NCBI GenBank assembly: GCA_020161365.1
Contig: JAIUNU010000013.1
Span: 1-64,000, forward strand
Length of the DNA stretch: 64,000 nt
Source of the DNA: Pseudomonadota bacterium
GTDB lineage: Bacteria > Pseudomonadota > Alphaproteobacteria > Caulobacterales > Caulobacteraceae
Direction: 5' to 3'
A program made the position numbers and the translations under genes. How positions within the stretch are numbered: position 1 is the stretch's first letter; every line of letters begins with the position of its first letter. This document shows, piece after piece, positions 28,296 to 36,779 of the stretch. The notes beneath the pieces were generated by a model. It made no database searches, had not been told where the DNA came from, and worked only from the letters and a program-made list of their open reading frames with translations.

Positions 28296-28897
28296 TCCGC
28301 GTCGTTATCGCTGAAGACCAGAAGATGGTGCTGGGCGCGCTCAGCGCCCTGCTCGAGATGGAAGGCGACATCCAGGTGGTCGGCCGCGCGCCCGACGGCG
28401 CCGTGGCCCTGGACCTTGTCCGCGCCGAGAAGCCGGACGTGCTGATCTCCGATATCGAGATGCCCCACCTGACCGGCATCGACGTCGCCGCGCGCCTGAA
28501 GACCGACGGTGCGAGCACCCGGGTGCTGATCGTCACCACCTTCGGCCGGCCGGGTTACTTGCGCCGGGCGATGGATGCGGGCGTGAAAGGCTATCTCCTC
28601 AAGGACGGGCCCAGCAGCGTCCTGGCGGCGGCGGTCAGGACCATCGCCGCCGGCGGTCGCGCCATAGCGCCGGAACTGTCCGAAGCGGTTTGGGACGCCG
28701 AGCCCGATCCCCTGACCGACCGCGAGCGCGAGGTCTTGCGGCTGGCCGAGGAGGGGCGCTCCAACAAGGACATCGCCGATGTGCTTGATCTCTCGCCCGG
28801 CACGGTGCGCAACTATCTGTCGGAAGCGGCGCAGAAGCTTGGCGCGGCGAACCGCGTGGAGGCGGGCCGCATCGCGCGGTCGAACGGCTGGCTGTAG
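28292..28897 (+). CDS. NarL/FixJ-family response regulator (DesR-like)
   Basis: 201 residues: a receiver domain with E8/D9, phospho-acceptor D54 (LISDIEMP), VTTF and K104, then a LuxR-type helix-turn-helix at about 142-190 (LTDREREVLRLAEEGRSNKD, VRNYLSEAAQKLGA). It starts at GTG 28292, overlapping the kinase stop. As cognate partner of the kinase it probably binds inverted repeats; the GTGAC-N4-GTCA dyads at 25349 (own operon) and 18661 (TonB receptor) are candidate targets. That link is inferred from position only. Confidence 0.92.
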   Translation: MIRVVIAEDQKMVLGALSALLEMEGDIQVVGRAPDGAVALDLVRAEKPDVLISDIEMPHLTGIDVAARLKTDGASTRVLIVTTFGRPGYLRRAMDAGVKGYLLKDGPSSVLAAAVRTIAAGGRAIAPELSEAVWDAEPDPLTDREREVLRLAEEGRSNKDIADVLDLSPGTVRNYLSEAAQKLGAANRVEAGRIARSNGWL

Positions 28898-28906
28898 CGG
28901 GACGCC

Positions 28907-30052
28907 ATGATCATCTCCTCGACCACGGACTTTCGCGAAGCTGCGCGTCGGCGGCTGCCGCGCTTTCTGTTCGACTATATCGACGGCGGCGCCTACGCCG
29001 AGCGGACGATGGCGCGCAATATCTCCGACCTTGCCGACATCGCGCTTCGGCAGCGGGTCTTGAAAGACGTCTCGTCGGTTGATCCATCCACCACCCTGTT
29101 CGGTGTCGATCAGGCCTTGCCGGTCGCCCTGGCGCCGGTCGGTCTGACGGGCATGTACGCCCGCCGGGGTGAGCGCCAGGCGGCGCGGGCGGCGGCGGCC
29201 AAGGGCGTGCCGTTCTGCCTGTCCACCGTCTCGGTCTGCGATGTCGACGAGGTGCGCGCGGCCTCGTCGGCGCCAATCTGGTTCCAGCTCTATGTGCTGA
29301 GAGATCGCAGCTTCATGCGCGATCTTCTGGCCCGCGCCAGCGCCGCAGGGGCGACCACGCTGGTCTTCACCGTCGACATGCCGGTGCCCGGCGCGCGCTA
29401 CCGCGACGCGCATTCGGGGATGTCGGGTCCTTACGCCCCCGCGCGACGCCTGCTGCAGGCGGCTTTGAAGCCTGGGTGGGCCTGGGATGTTGGCGTGATG
29501 GGCCATCCTCACCGGCTCGGCAACGTCGCTCCCGCTCTGGGGCGCGCGTCGGGCCTGCAGGACTTCATGGGCTGGTTGGGCGCCAACTTCGACCCATCGA
29601 TTCAATGGTCGGACCTGGCGTGGATCCGTGATGCGTGGAAAGGCCCTCTGGTCATCAAGGGTGTGCTCGATCCCGAAGACGCCAATGCCGCCGCCGATAT
29701 CGGAGCGGACGGCGTGGTTGTCTCTAACCATGGCGGCCGCCAGCTTGATGGCGTCCTCTCCAGCGCCCGCGCCTTGCCCGCCATCGCTGATGCGGTCGGC
29801 GATCGTCTCACCGTTCTGGCCGACGGCGGCGTTCGATCGGGCCTTGATGTGGTTCGGATGCTGGCCCTTGGCGCGAAGGGCGTCCTGATCGGTCGCGCCT
29901 ATGCTTACGCCCTGGCCGCCAGCGGCGAAGCAGGCGTGACCCAACTCCTTGAGTTGATCGACAAGGAAATGCGGGTCGCCATGGCGCTGACGGGCGTGCG
30001 CGCGGTCTCGCAGATCAACAGCACGGTCCTAGCCGCGCCCCCGAAACGCTGA
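28907..30052 (+). CDS. lldD: FMN-dependent alpha-hydroxy-acid oxidoreductase (L-lactate dehydrogenase type)
   Basis: 381 residues of the FMN alpha-hydroxy-acid dehydrogenase family. It has the N-terminal [11 protein letters not shown], substrate/FMN-site FQLYVLRDR, and catalytic [10 protein letters not shown] with the active-site His and Arg, then [20 protein letters not shown]. Length and the K-G-V-L-D segment fit LldD: L-lactate to pyruvate with electrons to the quinone pool. It begins 9 nt after the response regulator gene and may be transcribed with it, which is an unusual context. Mandelate or glycolate dehydrogenase are alternatives. Confidence 0.85.
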   Translation: MIISSTTDFREAARRRLPRFLFDYIDGGAYAERTMARNISDLADIALRQRVLKDVSSVDPSTTLFGVDQALPVALAPVGLTGMYARRGERQAARAAAAKGVPFCLSTVSVCDVDEVRAASSAPIWFQLYVLRDRSFMRDLLARASAAGATTLVFTVDMPVPGARYRDAHSGMSGPYAPARRLLQAALKPGWAWDVGVMGHPHRLGNVAPALGRASGLQDFMGWLGANFDPSIQWSDLAWIRDAWKGPLVIKGVLDPEDANAAADIGADGVVVSNHGGRQLDGVLSSARALPAIADAVGDRLTVLADGGVRSGLDVVRMLALGAKGVLIGRAYAYALAASGEAGVTQLLELIDKEMRVAMALTGVRAVSQINSTVLAAPPKR

Positions 30053-30293
30053 AGAGAGAGGGGCCTAGGGCGCCTCTACGCGAGCGCGGCGACCGTAGCT
30101 GACAGGTCGCGTTGCCGGAAAATCGCCGTCAGGGGCTTGCGTCGCGGCGTCGCGATCGGTTCTTGGCGGTCCGCGAAGACTTGCCGAGAGGCGGGTTCGT
30201 GCTCAGTTATGCGGTCGCGACCGCCGGGCCGCGGTCCAACGATTCCAGACGGGGCGAAGAAGGCTCCGATTTCCAGCGAGATTCCAGAACGTC

Positions 30294-31055
30294 ATGCAGC
30301 CGGTAAAGACCCTTATTCTCAGCGCTGGTCAGGGCAAGCGACTGTCGCCTCTGACCGACGACCGGCCCAAGTGCCTGGTCGAGCTGGCTGGTCGTTCCGT
30401 GCTGGAATGGCAACTGCGCCACCTGCATCAGGCCGGAGTCACCGAGGCGGTGGTCGTGACCGGCTTCCGCAGCGATCTCGTCGAGGCCGAGGTCGCGCGT
30501 CTGTCGCTGCCGGGCCTGAGTGTGCGCACGCTGTACAACCCCTTCTACAGCGTCACCGACAATCTCGCGACCTGCTGGCTGGCGCGCGACGAGATGCGCG
30601 GCGGGCCGTTCATGATCCTCAACGGCGACACCCTGTTCGAGCCGGCGATCGCCGAGCGCCTGATCAGCGCGCCGGACGCCCCGATCACGGTCACCGTCGA
30701 CCGCAAGGCGGGCGGCTATGACGCCGACGACATGAAGGTGCTGACCGACGGGGACGCCCTGCGCGCCATTGGCAAGACCATCACTGAATATGACGCCGAG
30801 TCGATCGGCTTCCTGCGCTTCAACACCGAGGGCTCGGCCCTGTTCGTGAAGACGCTGGAGGCGATCATGCGCACGCCTGAGGGCCTGAAGCGCTGGTACC
30901 TGAGCGTGATCAACGAGATCGCCCAGAACCATGACGTGGTGCGCGTGCGGTCGATCGAAGGCCTGGGCTGGGCCGAGATGGATTTCCCGGAAGATCTCGT
31001 CCGCAACCGGGCCCTGACGGCGCAGTGGGCCGCCAAGGAGGCCGAGGCCGTTTAG
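30294..31055 (+). CDS. NTP-transferase (phosphocholine cytidylyltransferase-like), sphingolipid locus
   Basis: 253 residues with the nucleotidyl-transferase signature LILSAGQGKRLSPLTDDRPKC at the N-terminus, NPFYSVTDNLATCWLA and LNGDTLFEP (metal site). The pattern is that of sugar- or choline-phosphate cytidylyltransferases. By position it corresponds to CCNA_01210 of C. crescentus at the edge of the sphingolipid locus, so it may activate a head-group precursor for the CDP-alcohol transferase at 36780. Its stop overlaps by four bases with the convergent gene. No strong ribosome site was seen before the ATG. Confidence 0.8.
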   Translation: MQPVKTLILSAGQGKRLSPLTDDRPKCLVELAGRSVLEWQLRHLHQAGVTEAVVVTGFRSDLVEAEVARLSLPGLSVRTLYNPFYSVTDNLATCWLARDEMRGGPFMILNGDTLFEPAIAERLISAPDAPITVTVDRKAGGYDADDMKVLTDGDALRAIGKTITEYDAESIGFLRFNTEGSALFVKTLEAIMRTPEGLKRWYLSVINEIAQNHDVVRVRSIEGLGWAEMDFPEDLVRNRALTAQWAAKEAEAV

Positions 31056-31810
31056 GCCTCGCCCACCAGTTCACGAACCAAATCAAGGTCGGACGGCTTG
31101 TCGACATCGACGGCCGCGAGACCGTCTTGCGCCCGCACGGCGGCGGCCTTGACGTCGGCTAGGGCGCCCAGCCGCGCCACGGCCTGGTCCAGGGTCAGCA
31201 GCCCGAGCGCGTAGCGGATCAAGAAGCTCGGCCCCAGCATCGCGGCGATCTTCCACGGCTGCTTGCGCAGGGCCTCGACCTTGCGCCAGAGCGTGACCAC
31301 CCCCATCGCCCGCTCGTCGCGCAGCAGGAACAGATTGCAGCCCGAATAGCGCCCGTCGCGGAACTTCAGATAGGTGCGCTTGGTCTGCGGCGCGGCGGCC
31401 TGGACCCGCGCCTCGGGAGCCAGCAGCACCGCGACCTCGGCCCAGTCGGGCGTGTCGGCGAGGAATTGGGTGATCCACTCAGGCTTGAGCAGGGCGTGGT
31501 CCACCGTGGTGATCAGCAACGGAAAGCCGAGCCGTCCGGCGGCGTCGGCGACGCTCTGGCTGGGGCCCTCAGCGGTAGGCAGCGCCACAGCGCGCGTTCC
31601 CGCCAGCGCGGCCTTGATCGTCTCATCGTTGGCGCTGATCCCGATCTTGGCGGCGCCGGCCGCTTCCACGGCGCCAAGCACCCGCGCCAGCAGGGTCTGG
31701 CCCTGCAGCACGATCAGGCCCTTGTGGGCGACGCCTGCATAGGCTGCGGCGGGATCGACTTCTCCGGGACGCGAGCCAGCGAGGATCAGCGCCTTGAAAG
31801 GCTGGATCAC
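31052..31810 (-). CDS. MobA-like NTP-transferase, sphingolipid locus
   Basis: 252 residues of the GT-A nucleotidyl-transferase fold. It starts with FKALILAGSRPGEVDPA, then KGLIVLQGQTLLARVLGAVE, and has the metal-site segment LITTVDHALLKPEW. The Gly-rich loop (LAGSRPGE) differs from the classical GGxGxRL, so activity or nucleotide preference may differ. It is the last gene of the leftward HIT-lptF-lptG-ceramide-synthase operon, overlapping the synthase by four bases. A role in head-group synthesis is inferred from this context. Confidence 0.75.
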   Translation of the reverse strand: MIQPFKALILAGSRPGEVDPAAAYAGVAHKGLIVLQGQTLLARVLGAVEAAGAAKIGISANDETIKAALAGTRAVALPTAEGPSQSVADAAGRLGFPLLITTVDHALLKPEWITQFLADTPDWAEVAVLLAPEARVQAAAPQTKRTYLKFRDGRYSGCNLFLLRDERAMGVVTLWRKVEALRKQPWKIAAMLGPSFLIRYALGLLTLDQAVARLGALADVKAAAVRAQDGLAAVDVDKPSDLDLVRELVGEA

Positions 31811-32964
31811 AGGGCCTTCTCGTAGACGCGATAGGTCTTGTAGTGCGTGCCGCCGACGTTCTCAGCGATGTGGGTCATGGCCTTGTTGGCCTCAAGCACC
31901 CACGAGATCTCATAGCGGTTGTAGCCCAGGCTCATCGCCATATCGCGGCTGGCCTTCATCATCCAGAACGGCAGCATGCGGCCGCGCTGGCTGGTCTGGA
32001 ACCTCTTCTTCACGCCCATCAGCGGGATGCGGGCGGACTTCACGCCCTTGACCTTCAGTCGCCACAACAGCTTGGCCCAGCCGAACGGTAGCAGCTTGCC
32101 CTTCAGGTCGGCGATGGCTTCGTTGACGTTGGGCAGGAAGACCACCACGCCAGCGGCCTCGCCGTCGATCTCGGCGAACCAGACAAGACGCTTGTCGATC
32201 ACCTGCTTCAGCGACTTGGCCAGCTGGCGGGTCTCGGCCTCGGTGGTGGGGGTGAAGCCCCAGTTGTCTGACCAGGCGTCGTTGAGGATCTCGGTGAGGG
32301 TCTGAACCTCCTGATCGTACCGACTCATATCCAGCTGACGCAGCACCACGCCCGAAGGCAGGCCGCGCTTGACCCGGCGCTGGGCGATCTCGGGGATGTC
32401 GCCGGTCTCATCCGCTCTATAGGCGAAGAGATCCTGGGCCTTGGCGTAGCCCTGCTCCTCAACCCGCTGCCCGGTATAGATCGGGTCGTGGCCCATCAAG
32501 ACCATGGGCGGCGTGTCGAAGCCCCAGACCAGCAGACCAACCTCTTCGTTGATCGACAGGTTGAAAGGGCCCACCACGTGGGTGCGTCCGCGTTCGCGCA
32601 GCCAATCCTCGGCGGCCCGGAACAAGACGTTGAACACCGCCGGATCGTCCTCGGCGGCGATCATGCCGAAGTGACCGTCGAGACGACCCTCGACCGGTTG
32701 GGGCGTGAGCTGGTCGATCTGGGCGCTGATCCGGCCCACATCGCGCCCGCCGCGCGTGGCGAGGAACAGCTGCACCTCGGCGTGGTCGAAGAACGGATTT
32801 GTCTTTGGGGTCAGGGCGTCGGTCCGCTCCATGAACAGCGGCGTGATCCAGTTCGGATCCTTGGCGTTCAGGCGGGCGGGCAGGGCGATGAAGCGCTTCA
32901 GTTCGGCCGGGGTTTTGACCGGGATGACCGATAGGTCGGCGTTGGTGGAGTCGAAAGGCATCAC
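31807..32964 (-). CDS. Bacterial ceramide synthase (GNAT-fold acyltransferase)
   Basis: 385 residues. Typical segments include SVIPVKTPAELKRFIALPAR, NPFFDHAEVQLFLATRGGRD, GPFNLSINEEVGLLVWGFD and a GNAT-like acyl-CoA region (WFAEIDGEAAGVVVFLPNVN). In Caulobacter the orthologous gene between the LptG-like gene and the NTP-transferase was shown to be bCerS (CCNA_01212), which N-acylates 3-ketosphinganine. The assignment here rests on synteny plus the fold. It overlaps lptG upstream and the MobA-like gene downstream by four bases each. There is no membrane segment, consistent with a soluble or peripheral enzyme. Confidence 0.87.
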   Translation of the reverse strand: MMPFDSTNADLSVIPVKTPAELKRFIALPARLNAKDPNWITPLFMERTDALTPKTNPFFDHAEVQLFLATRGGRDVGRISAQIDQLTPQPVEGRLDGHFGMIAAEDDPAVFNVLFRAAEDWLRERGRTHVVGPFNLSINEEVGLLVWGFDTPPMVLMGHDPIYTGQRVEEQGYAKAQDLFAYRADETGDIPEIAQRRVKRGLPSGVVLRQLDMSRYDQEVQTLTEILNDAWSDNWGFTPTTEAETRQLAKSLKQVIDKRLVWFAEIDGEAAGVVVFLPNVNEAIADLKGKLLPFGWAKLLWRLKVKGVKSARIPLMGVKKRFQTSQRGRMLPFWMMKASRDMAMSLGYNRYEISWVLEANKAMTHIAENVGGTHYKTYRVYEKAL

Positions 32965-34022
32965 CCCTCCAGGGCCAAGAAGGTTCGAACGGCCAGCGCG
33001 CCGAAGATCGCTGGCGCGGCCCAGACAGCCAGGAACGGCGACAGCGCGCCGGACTCGCCCAGCGCCGTCAGCATGCCGTTGGCGACCAGGAACATCAGGC
33101 CGGCGGCCAGCCCGACGGTCAGCAGAACCGCGCCTTGACCGCTCCGGAAATTGGCCAGGGCGACCGGAGCGCTGAGCAGCAGCATCACCAGCGACACGAA
33201 CGGCGTCGCGAAGGCGGCCTGGAAATGGGTGGCGTAGAAGCTTTCGGGACGGTCGGAACCGCCATTCTCAAGCGCCCGCCGGGCGGACGCGGCCGTCGGC
33301 ATGGCGTCCTCGCCGAACAGGCCTTGGACGTCCTGCGGGCGCAGGGCGGTCGGCCACGACGTCGAGGCGGCGGTTGAAGCTTGCGCCAGGTCGCCGGCGA
33401 AGCGGGTGGTCTTGGGCTGGTCCAAGGTCCAGGCCTGGCCATCGAACCGCGCGGCCGGCGCCTCGACCCTCTCCACCAGAATGCCCTTGGCGTCGCGGCG
33501 GAAGATGGTGACGCCGGTGATCGTGCGCCCGTCGGCCGAGGCGTCAGCGCCGATGACGAGGTCTCCGCCCGCCCGGAACGTTCGGGGCGCGGGCTCCTTG
33601 CGCTCCGCTACGGGCGTGGTGTTGCGCCACCACTCCGCGAGCGTGGGATCGGCGCGCGGGGCCAAGACCTGACCGCAAAGGGCGTCCAGCAGCATGACGG
33701 CGACCACGGCCGGCACGGCCATGGCGATGATCCGGTAACCCGAAATGCCGCTCGCGCGCATGGCGACGACAGCGCTTTCGCGGGCCAGTTGCGAGAAGGC
33801 GAACAGGCCTCCGGCCAGAACGGCGATCGGTGCGACCTGCTCGAACAACCGGGGCATGCGCAGGGCGGCGTAGTATGCGACCCCGGCCATGCCCAGGCCG
33901 CGGTCCAGGATGTCGCTGGTGACGTCCAGCAGGTCCAGGATCTGAAGGACAGACATCAGGATCAGGGCCGCGCCGAGGATGCGGGTGGCCACCGTCTTCA
34001 GGACATAGAGCTGCAGCTTCAT
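32961..34022 (-). CDS. lptG: LptG-family permease, sphingolipid locus
   Basis: 353 residues with membrane segments near the N-terminus (TRILGAALILMSVLQILDLL, VAPIAVLAGGLFAFSQLARE, YRIIAMAVPAVVAVMLLDAL) and C-terminus (PFVSLVMLLLSAPVALANFR, LLTVGLAAGLMFLVANGML), flanking a periplasmic jellyroll; this is the LptF/LptG architecture. It overlaps lptF by four bases and the ceramide synthase by four. Normal LptFG work with LptB2; no lptA or lptB is present here, so this pair may be the sphingolipid-dedicated copy borrowing LptB or another ATPase. The chromosome's main lptFG may lie elsewhere. Confidence 0.88.
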   Translation of the reverse strand: MKLQLYVLKTVATRILGAALILMSVLQILDLLDVTSDILDRGLGMAGVAYYAALRMPRLFEQVAPIAVLAGGLFAFSQLARESAVVAMRASGISGYRIIAMAVPAVVAVMLLDALCGQVLAPRADPTLAEWWRNTTPVAERKEPAPRTFRAGGDLVIGADASADGRTITGVTIFRRDAKGILVERVEAPAARFDGQAWTLDQPKTTRFAGDLAQASTAASTSWPTALRPQDVQGLFGEDAMPTAASARRALENGGSDRPESFYATHFQAAFATPFVSLVMLLLSAPVALANFRSGQGAVLLTVGLAAGLMFLVANGMLTALGESGALSPFLAVWAAPAIFGALAVRTFLALEG

Positions 34023-35239
34023 GCGGCTTGTCGCTTCTTCGGCTGGGGCAGCAGACGCAGGGCGTGCGTCACCAGGTTGTTGATCCGCCGAACAAGGCGC
34101 GACACCGGCGTGTCGCCCGGGCGCGTCCGACTGCCCACGAACAGCCAGACGCTGAAACCGGCGAACAGCATGAAGGGAATCCAGATCGCGGGGAAGGCGT
34201 CCGTCTTGCCGGCCTTGGCCATGCCTTGACCCAGCAGAAGCGCGTGCTGGAAGGACAGTAACAACAAGCCCGCCATGATCAGGCCCGGCGCCCGGTTGCC
34301 GCGCTTCGAGGCCAAGCCCAGCGGGAAGGCCAGAAGCGGAAGGAAGGGCAGGAAGGCGGCGCGGGCGATACGACCGTAGTATTCGCCCATCAAGGCGCCC
34401 TTCGGAACCACGGGGTTAGGCGAGTCCGCCTGTTTGCGGAGTTCGCCCATGGTCAGTTCGCGCTCGTCGCCGCCGCGCGCGCGCAGCAACACGGCGGCGG
34501 CGGCCAGTGGAGTCTGGGTGGTCAGGCTGTCGAAGGCCAGATTGCGGTAGGTCCCGTTGGCGTCGTGCGCGATGCGGCGGCCGTCGCGCAGGTTCATGGT
34601 GATGGTCTTGCCGTTGGGATCCATCGTCAGGTCGGCCGACGCGGCGGTGATGATCTCTTCCTGGCCCTTGGCGTCGAGACGGCGGATGAACACGCGCGTC
34701 AGGCGCTGCCCCGCGATGTCGGCGCTGTCGGCGGTCAACAGCGAGCCCTTGTCGTCGATAAAGGCGCCGCCGGTCAGGCGTCCGTTCCAGCCTGCGTTGA
34801 CGGCCGTGTGCATCACGGCGCGAAAGGCGTAGCGGCTATAGGGCTGCATGTAGCCGAACACGATGATGCTGAAGACACTGAGCAACAGCCCGACCGCCAC
34901 GAACGGCGCCGCGATGCGCTCGAGAGACTGGCCGCTGGCGAGCAGCGCGTCGACTTCCGAGCCGTCCGACAGCTTCACAATGACGATGAAGAGGGCCACG
35001 AAGAACGCCACCGGCAGGGCCAGGCCCAGATAGTGCGGCACGAGGTTGGCGGCCAATTGCGCGACGTACCCGAAGCGCGCGCTGCTTTGCGACAAGACGT
35101 CCAGCAAGCGCAGGATGCGCTCCAGCAGAAGCGCGATCACTGTTACGCCCAGGCAGGCGACCAAGGGCCAAAACAGCAGGCGCAGCAGGTAGCGGTCGAT
35201 CAGGCGCGAGCCGCCGCCGGAGGGGCTTTGCGCGCTCAC
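34019..35239 (-). CDS. lptF: LptF-family permease, sphingolipid locus
   Basis: 406 residues from GTG 35239, which overlaps the HIT-protein stop as GTGA; a longer reading to 35335 would run inside that gene. It opens LIDRYLLRLLFWPLVACLGV, has further segments at NLVPHYLGLALPVAFFVALF and FLPFLPLLAFPLGLASKRGN, and a periplasmic domain between. This is standard LptF topology. It pairs with the LptG-like product next door to form an inner-membrane lipid-extraction complex. The C-terminal tail is basic (RLLPQPKKRQAA). Confidence 0.88.
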   Translation of the reverse strand: MSAQSPSGGGSRLIDRYLLRLLFWPLVACLGVTVIALLLERILRLLDVLSQSSARFGYVAQLAANLVPHYLGLALPVAFFVALFIVIVKLSDGSEVDALLASGQSLERIAAPFVAVGLLLSVFSIIVFGYMQPYSRYAFRAVMHTAVNAGWNGRLTGGAFIDDKGSLLTADSADIAGQRLTRVFIRRLDAKGQEEIITAASADLTMDPNGKTITMNLRDGRRIAHDANGTYRNLAFDSLTTQTPLAAAAVLLRARGGDERELTMGELRKQADSPNPVVPKGALMGEYYGRIARAAFLPFLPLLAFPLGLASKRGNRAPGLIMAGLLLLSFQHALLLGQGMAKAGKTDAFPAIWIPFMLFAGFSVWLFVGSRTRPGDTPVSRLVRRINNLVTHALRLLPQPKKRQAA

Positions 35240-35673
35240 GCGGGGTTCCAAGCCTTGGCGAAGCGCGCTGCCAGACGTTCGACGGCCTCTGGGGCCAGTT
35301 CGACCGCTGAGCCCAGCGCGGGGGCGGCCGGCCACCCTGCGTCAGGGAATGAAACGCCATCATGCTCGCGTGTGTCCGCGTAGCGCGGCAGCACGTGGAA
35401 GTGAACGTCCTTATCGACCATCATCAGCATCAGGTAGTTGATCTTCTCGTAGTCGACCTGGCTCTTGAGCAGACGCTCGATACCGGCCACCGCCACCCGC
35501 AGATCGGCGAAGGCGGCGGGACTCACGTCCGAGAACGCCTGAACGGCTTCCTTGCATACCAGCACCAGAGACCCAAACGTGGGCTGCTTGGGGCGAACCA
35601 GGATGAGCCAATGTTCGGTCTCGGCGACCAACGAAGCGGGGTAGCCGAACGCGAGGGCTGTGGGATTGGTCAT
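35236..35673 (-). CDS. HIT-family (histidine triad) protein
   Basis: 145 residues with HIT-fold segments VAETEHWLILVRPKQPTFGS and the active-site strand DKDVHFHVLPRY. In the classical motif H-x-H-x-H-x-x the first His is replaced by Asp here (D-V-H-F-H-V-L), while the catalytic pair remains. HIT enzymes cleave nucleoside phosphoramidates or dinucleotides. As first gene of the leftward operon with lptF, lptG and ceramide synthase, it may clear a nucleotide by-product of head-group activation or act as adenylyl hydrolase. That is inference. Confidence 0.8.
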   Translation of the reverse strand: MTNPTALAFGYPASLVAETEHWLILVRPKQPTFGSLVLVCKEAVQAFSDVSPAAFADLRVAVAGIERLLKSQVDYEKINYLMLMMVDKDVHFHVLPRYADTREHDGVSFPDAGWPAAPALGSAVELAPEAVERLAARFAKAWNPA

Positions 35674-35782
35674 GAGAACGCCGAAACTTCCGACCTTTAG
35701 CGTCGGCGCATCACAATAGGGACGCGGCGACGGGCGGGAAAGGGTGATCCGCCGGGAATGTGCTGAGCCAGGACGGGGCGCA

Positions 35783-36703
35783 TCATTCGGCCGAGCCCGC
35801 TTTCAGCGCCAGATCGGCCAGGGTGAAGCGTCCCAGCTCTCCGATTTCTAGGGTCTGGTCTTTGAGCCCTCGGGCGACGACGCGAACGTGGTGACCGCCC
35901 GCCGTACGCGGCTCGATCTCGATCTGGTGCCAGCGCGCGGGCGAATGTCCGCTCGGCTTGGCGGAGGCCGACGGGACGCCCAGAACTGGGATCGCCGCGC
36001 CGCCGGGACCTGGAACCGAGCCGACCAGGGCCTCATGCGCGTGGCCGTGCAGCAGGAGGTCCGCGCCACGCCGGGCCAGCACCGCCCGAAGCGCGTGCTG
36101 GTCTTCCAGGCGCTTGCGCTTGGAGACCGCGCCGGGGTGCGGCGGGTGGTGCAGGATCACCATCCGGAACAGGTTGGCATAGGCCGGATCGCCGAGCGCG
36201 GCGTCGAGGCGTCGAAGCTGTTCGTCGCCCAGGCGCCCGGTAGCCAGATGGGGGGCGGTCGGAACCGCCGAGCACAGGTTGAAGATCGCGACGGGGCCCC
36301 GCATGCGCACTTGCGGAAAGCTCGCCTCGCCGGTGTCGCCCAGCCAGGGCGACCAGATCGCGAAGCGCTCATGGCCGCCTACGCCGGCGAGCGCGTCGTG
36401 ATTTCCGGGGGTCACGGTGTGGTCCGCCGCCGGTCCCAGGCTTTCGAGCCAGGCGCGGGCGGCGGTGGTCTCCACGGGCGAGGCGAAGTTGGTCAGGTCG
36501 CCGCTGATGACCACGTGATCGGGCGCGGCCGCCTTCATGTCGGCGATCAGCGCCGCCAGAACCTCGGGACGATGGACCTTGCGCTTCTTGCGCCAGGCGA
36601 TGCGGCTCAACAGACGCTTGGTGAACACGTCCCGCAGGCCGAACGCGCCGGGCGGCGGCGGCAGGTGAGGGTCGGACAGGTGAGCGATGCGATAAATGGA
36701 CAA
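35783..36703 (-). CDS. Calcineurin-like metallophosphoesterase, sphingolipid locus
   Basis: 306 residues carrying the five metallophosphoesterase blocks in order: AHLSDPHL, GDLTN (ISGDLTNFAS), GNHDA, LHHPPHPG and HGHAHE. These bind two metals and hydrolyse phosphomono- or diesters. No signal peptide, so cytosolic. It is divergent from the CDP-alcohol transferase gene (76 nt between starts) and lies 109 nt upstream of the HIT gene in the opposite reading order. Possible roles include dephosphorylating a phospho-ceramide or head-group intermediate. Confidence 0.85.
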   Translation of the reverse strand: MSIYRIAHLSDPHLPPPPGAFGLRDVFTKRLLSRIAWRKKRKVHRPEVLAALIADMKAAAPDHVVISGDLTNFASPVETTAARAWLESLGPAADHTVTPGNHDALAGVGGHERFAIWSPWLGDTGEASFPQVRMRGPVAIFNLCSAVPTAPHLATGRLGDEQLRRLDAALGDPAYANLFRMVILHHPPHPGAVSKRKRLEDQHALRAVLARRGADLLLHGHAHEALVGSVPGPGGAAIPVLGVPSASAKPSGHSPARWHQIEIEPRTAGGHHVRVVARGLKDQTLEIGELGRFTLADLALKAGSAE

Positions 36704-36779
36704 GAGACGTCTGCGGTTCTGGTCGAAGAGGGCGAAGCTGCTTATCTATCAGGCCGGGATTCAAGGGGTATAGCCGTCT

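Noticed and set aside
28064..29944. Long open frame antisense to the two-component and lldD genes
   Set aside because: It crosses several well-supported genes and has no recognisable motif.
34019..35335. Longer lptF start at 35335
   Set aside because: It would extend 96 nt into the HIT gene; the GTGA overlap at 35239 is the expected coupling.
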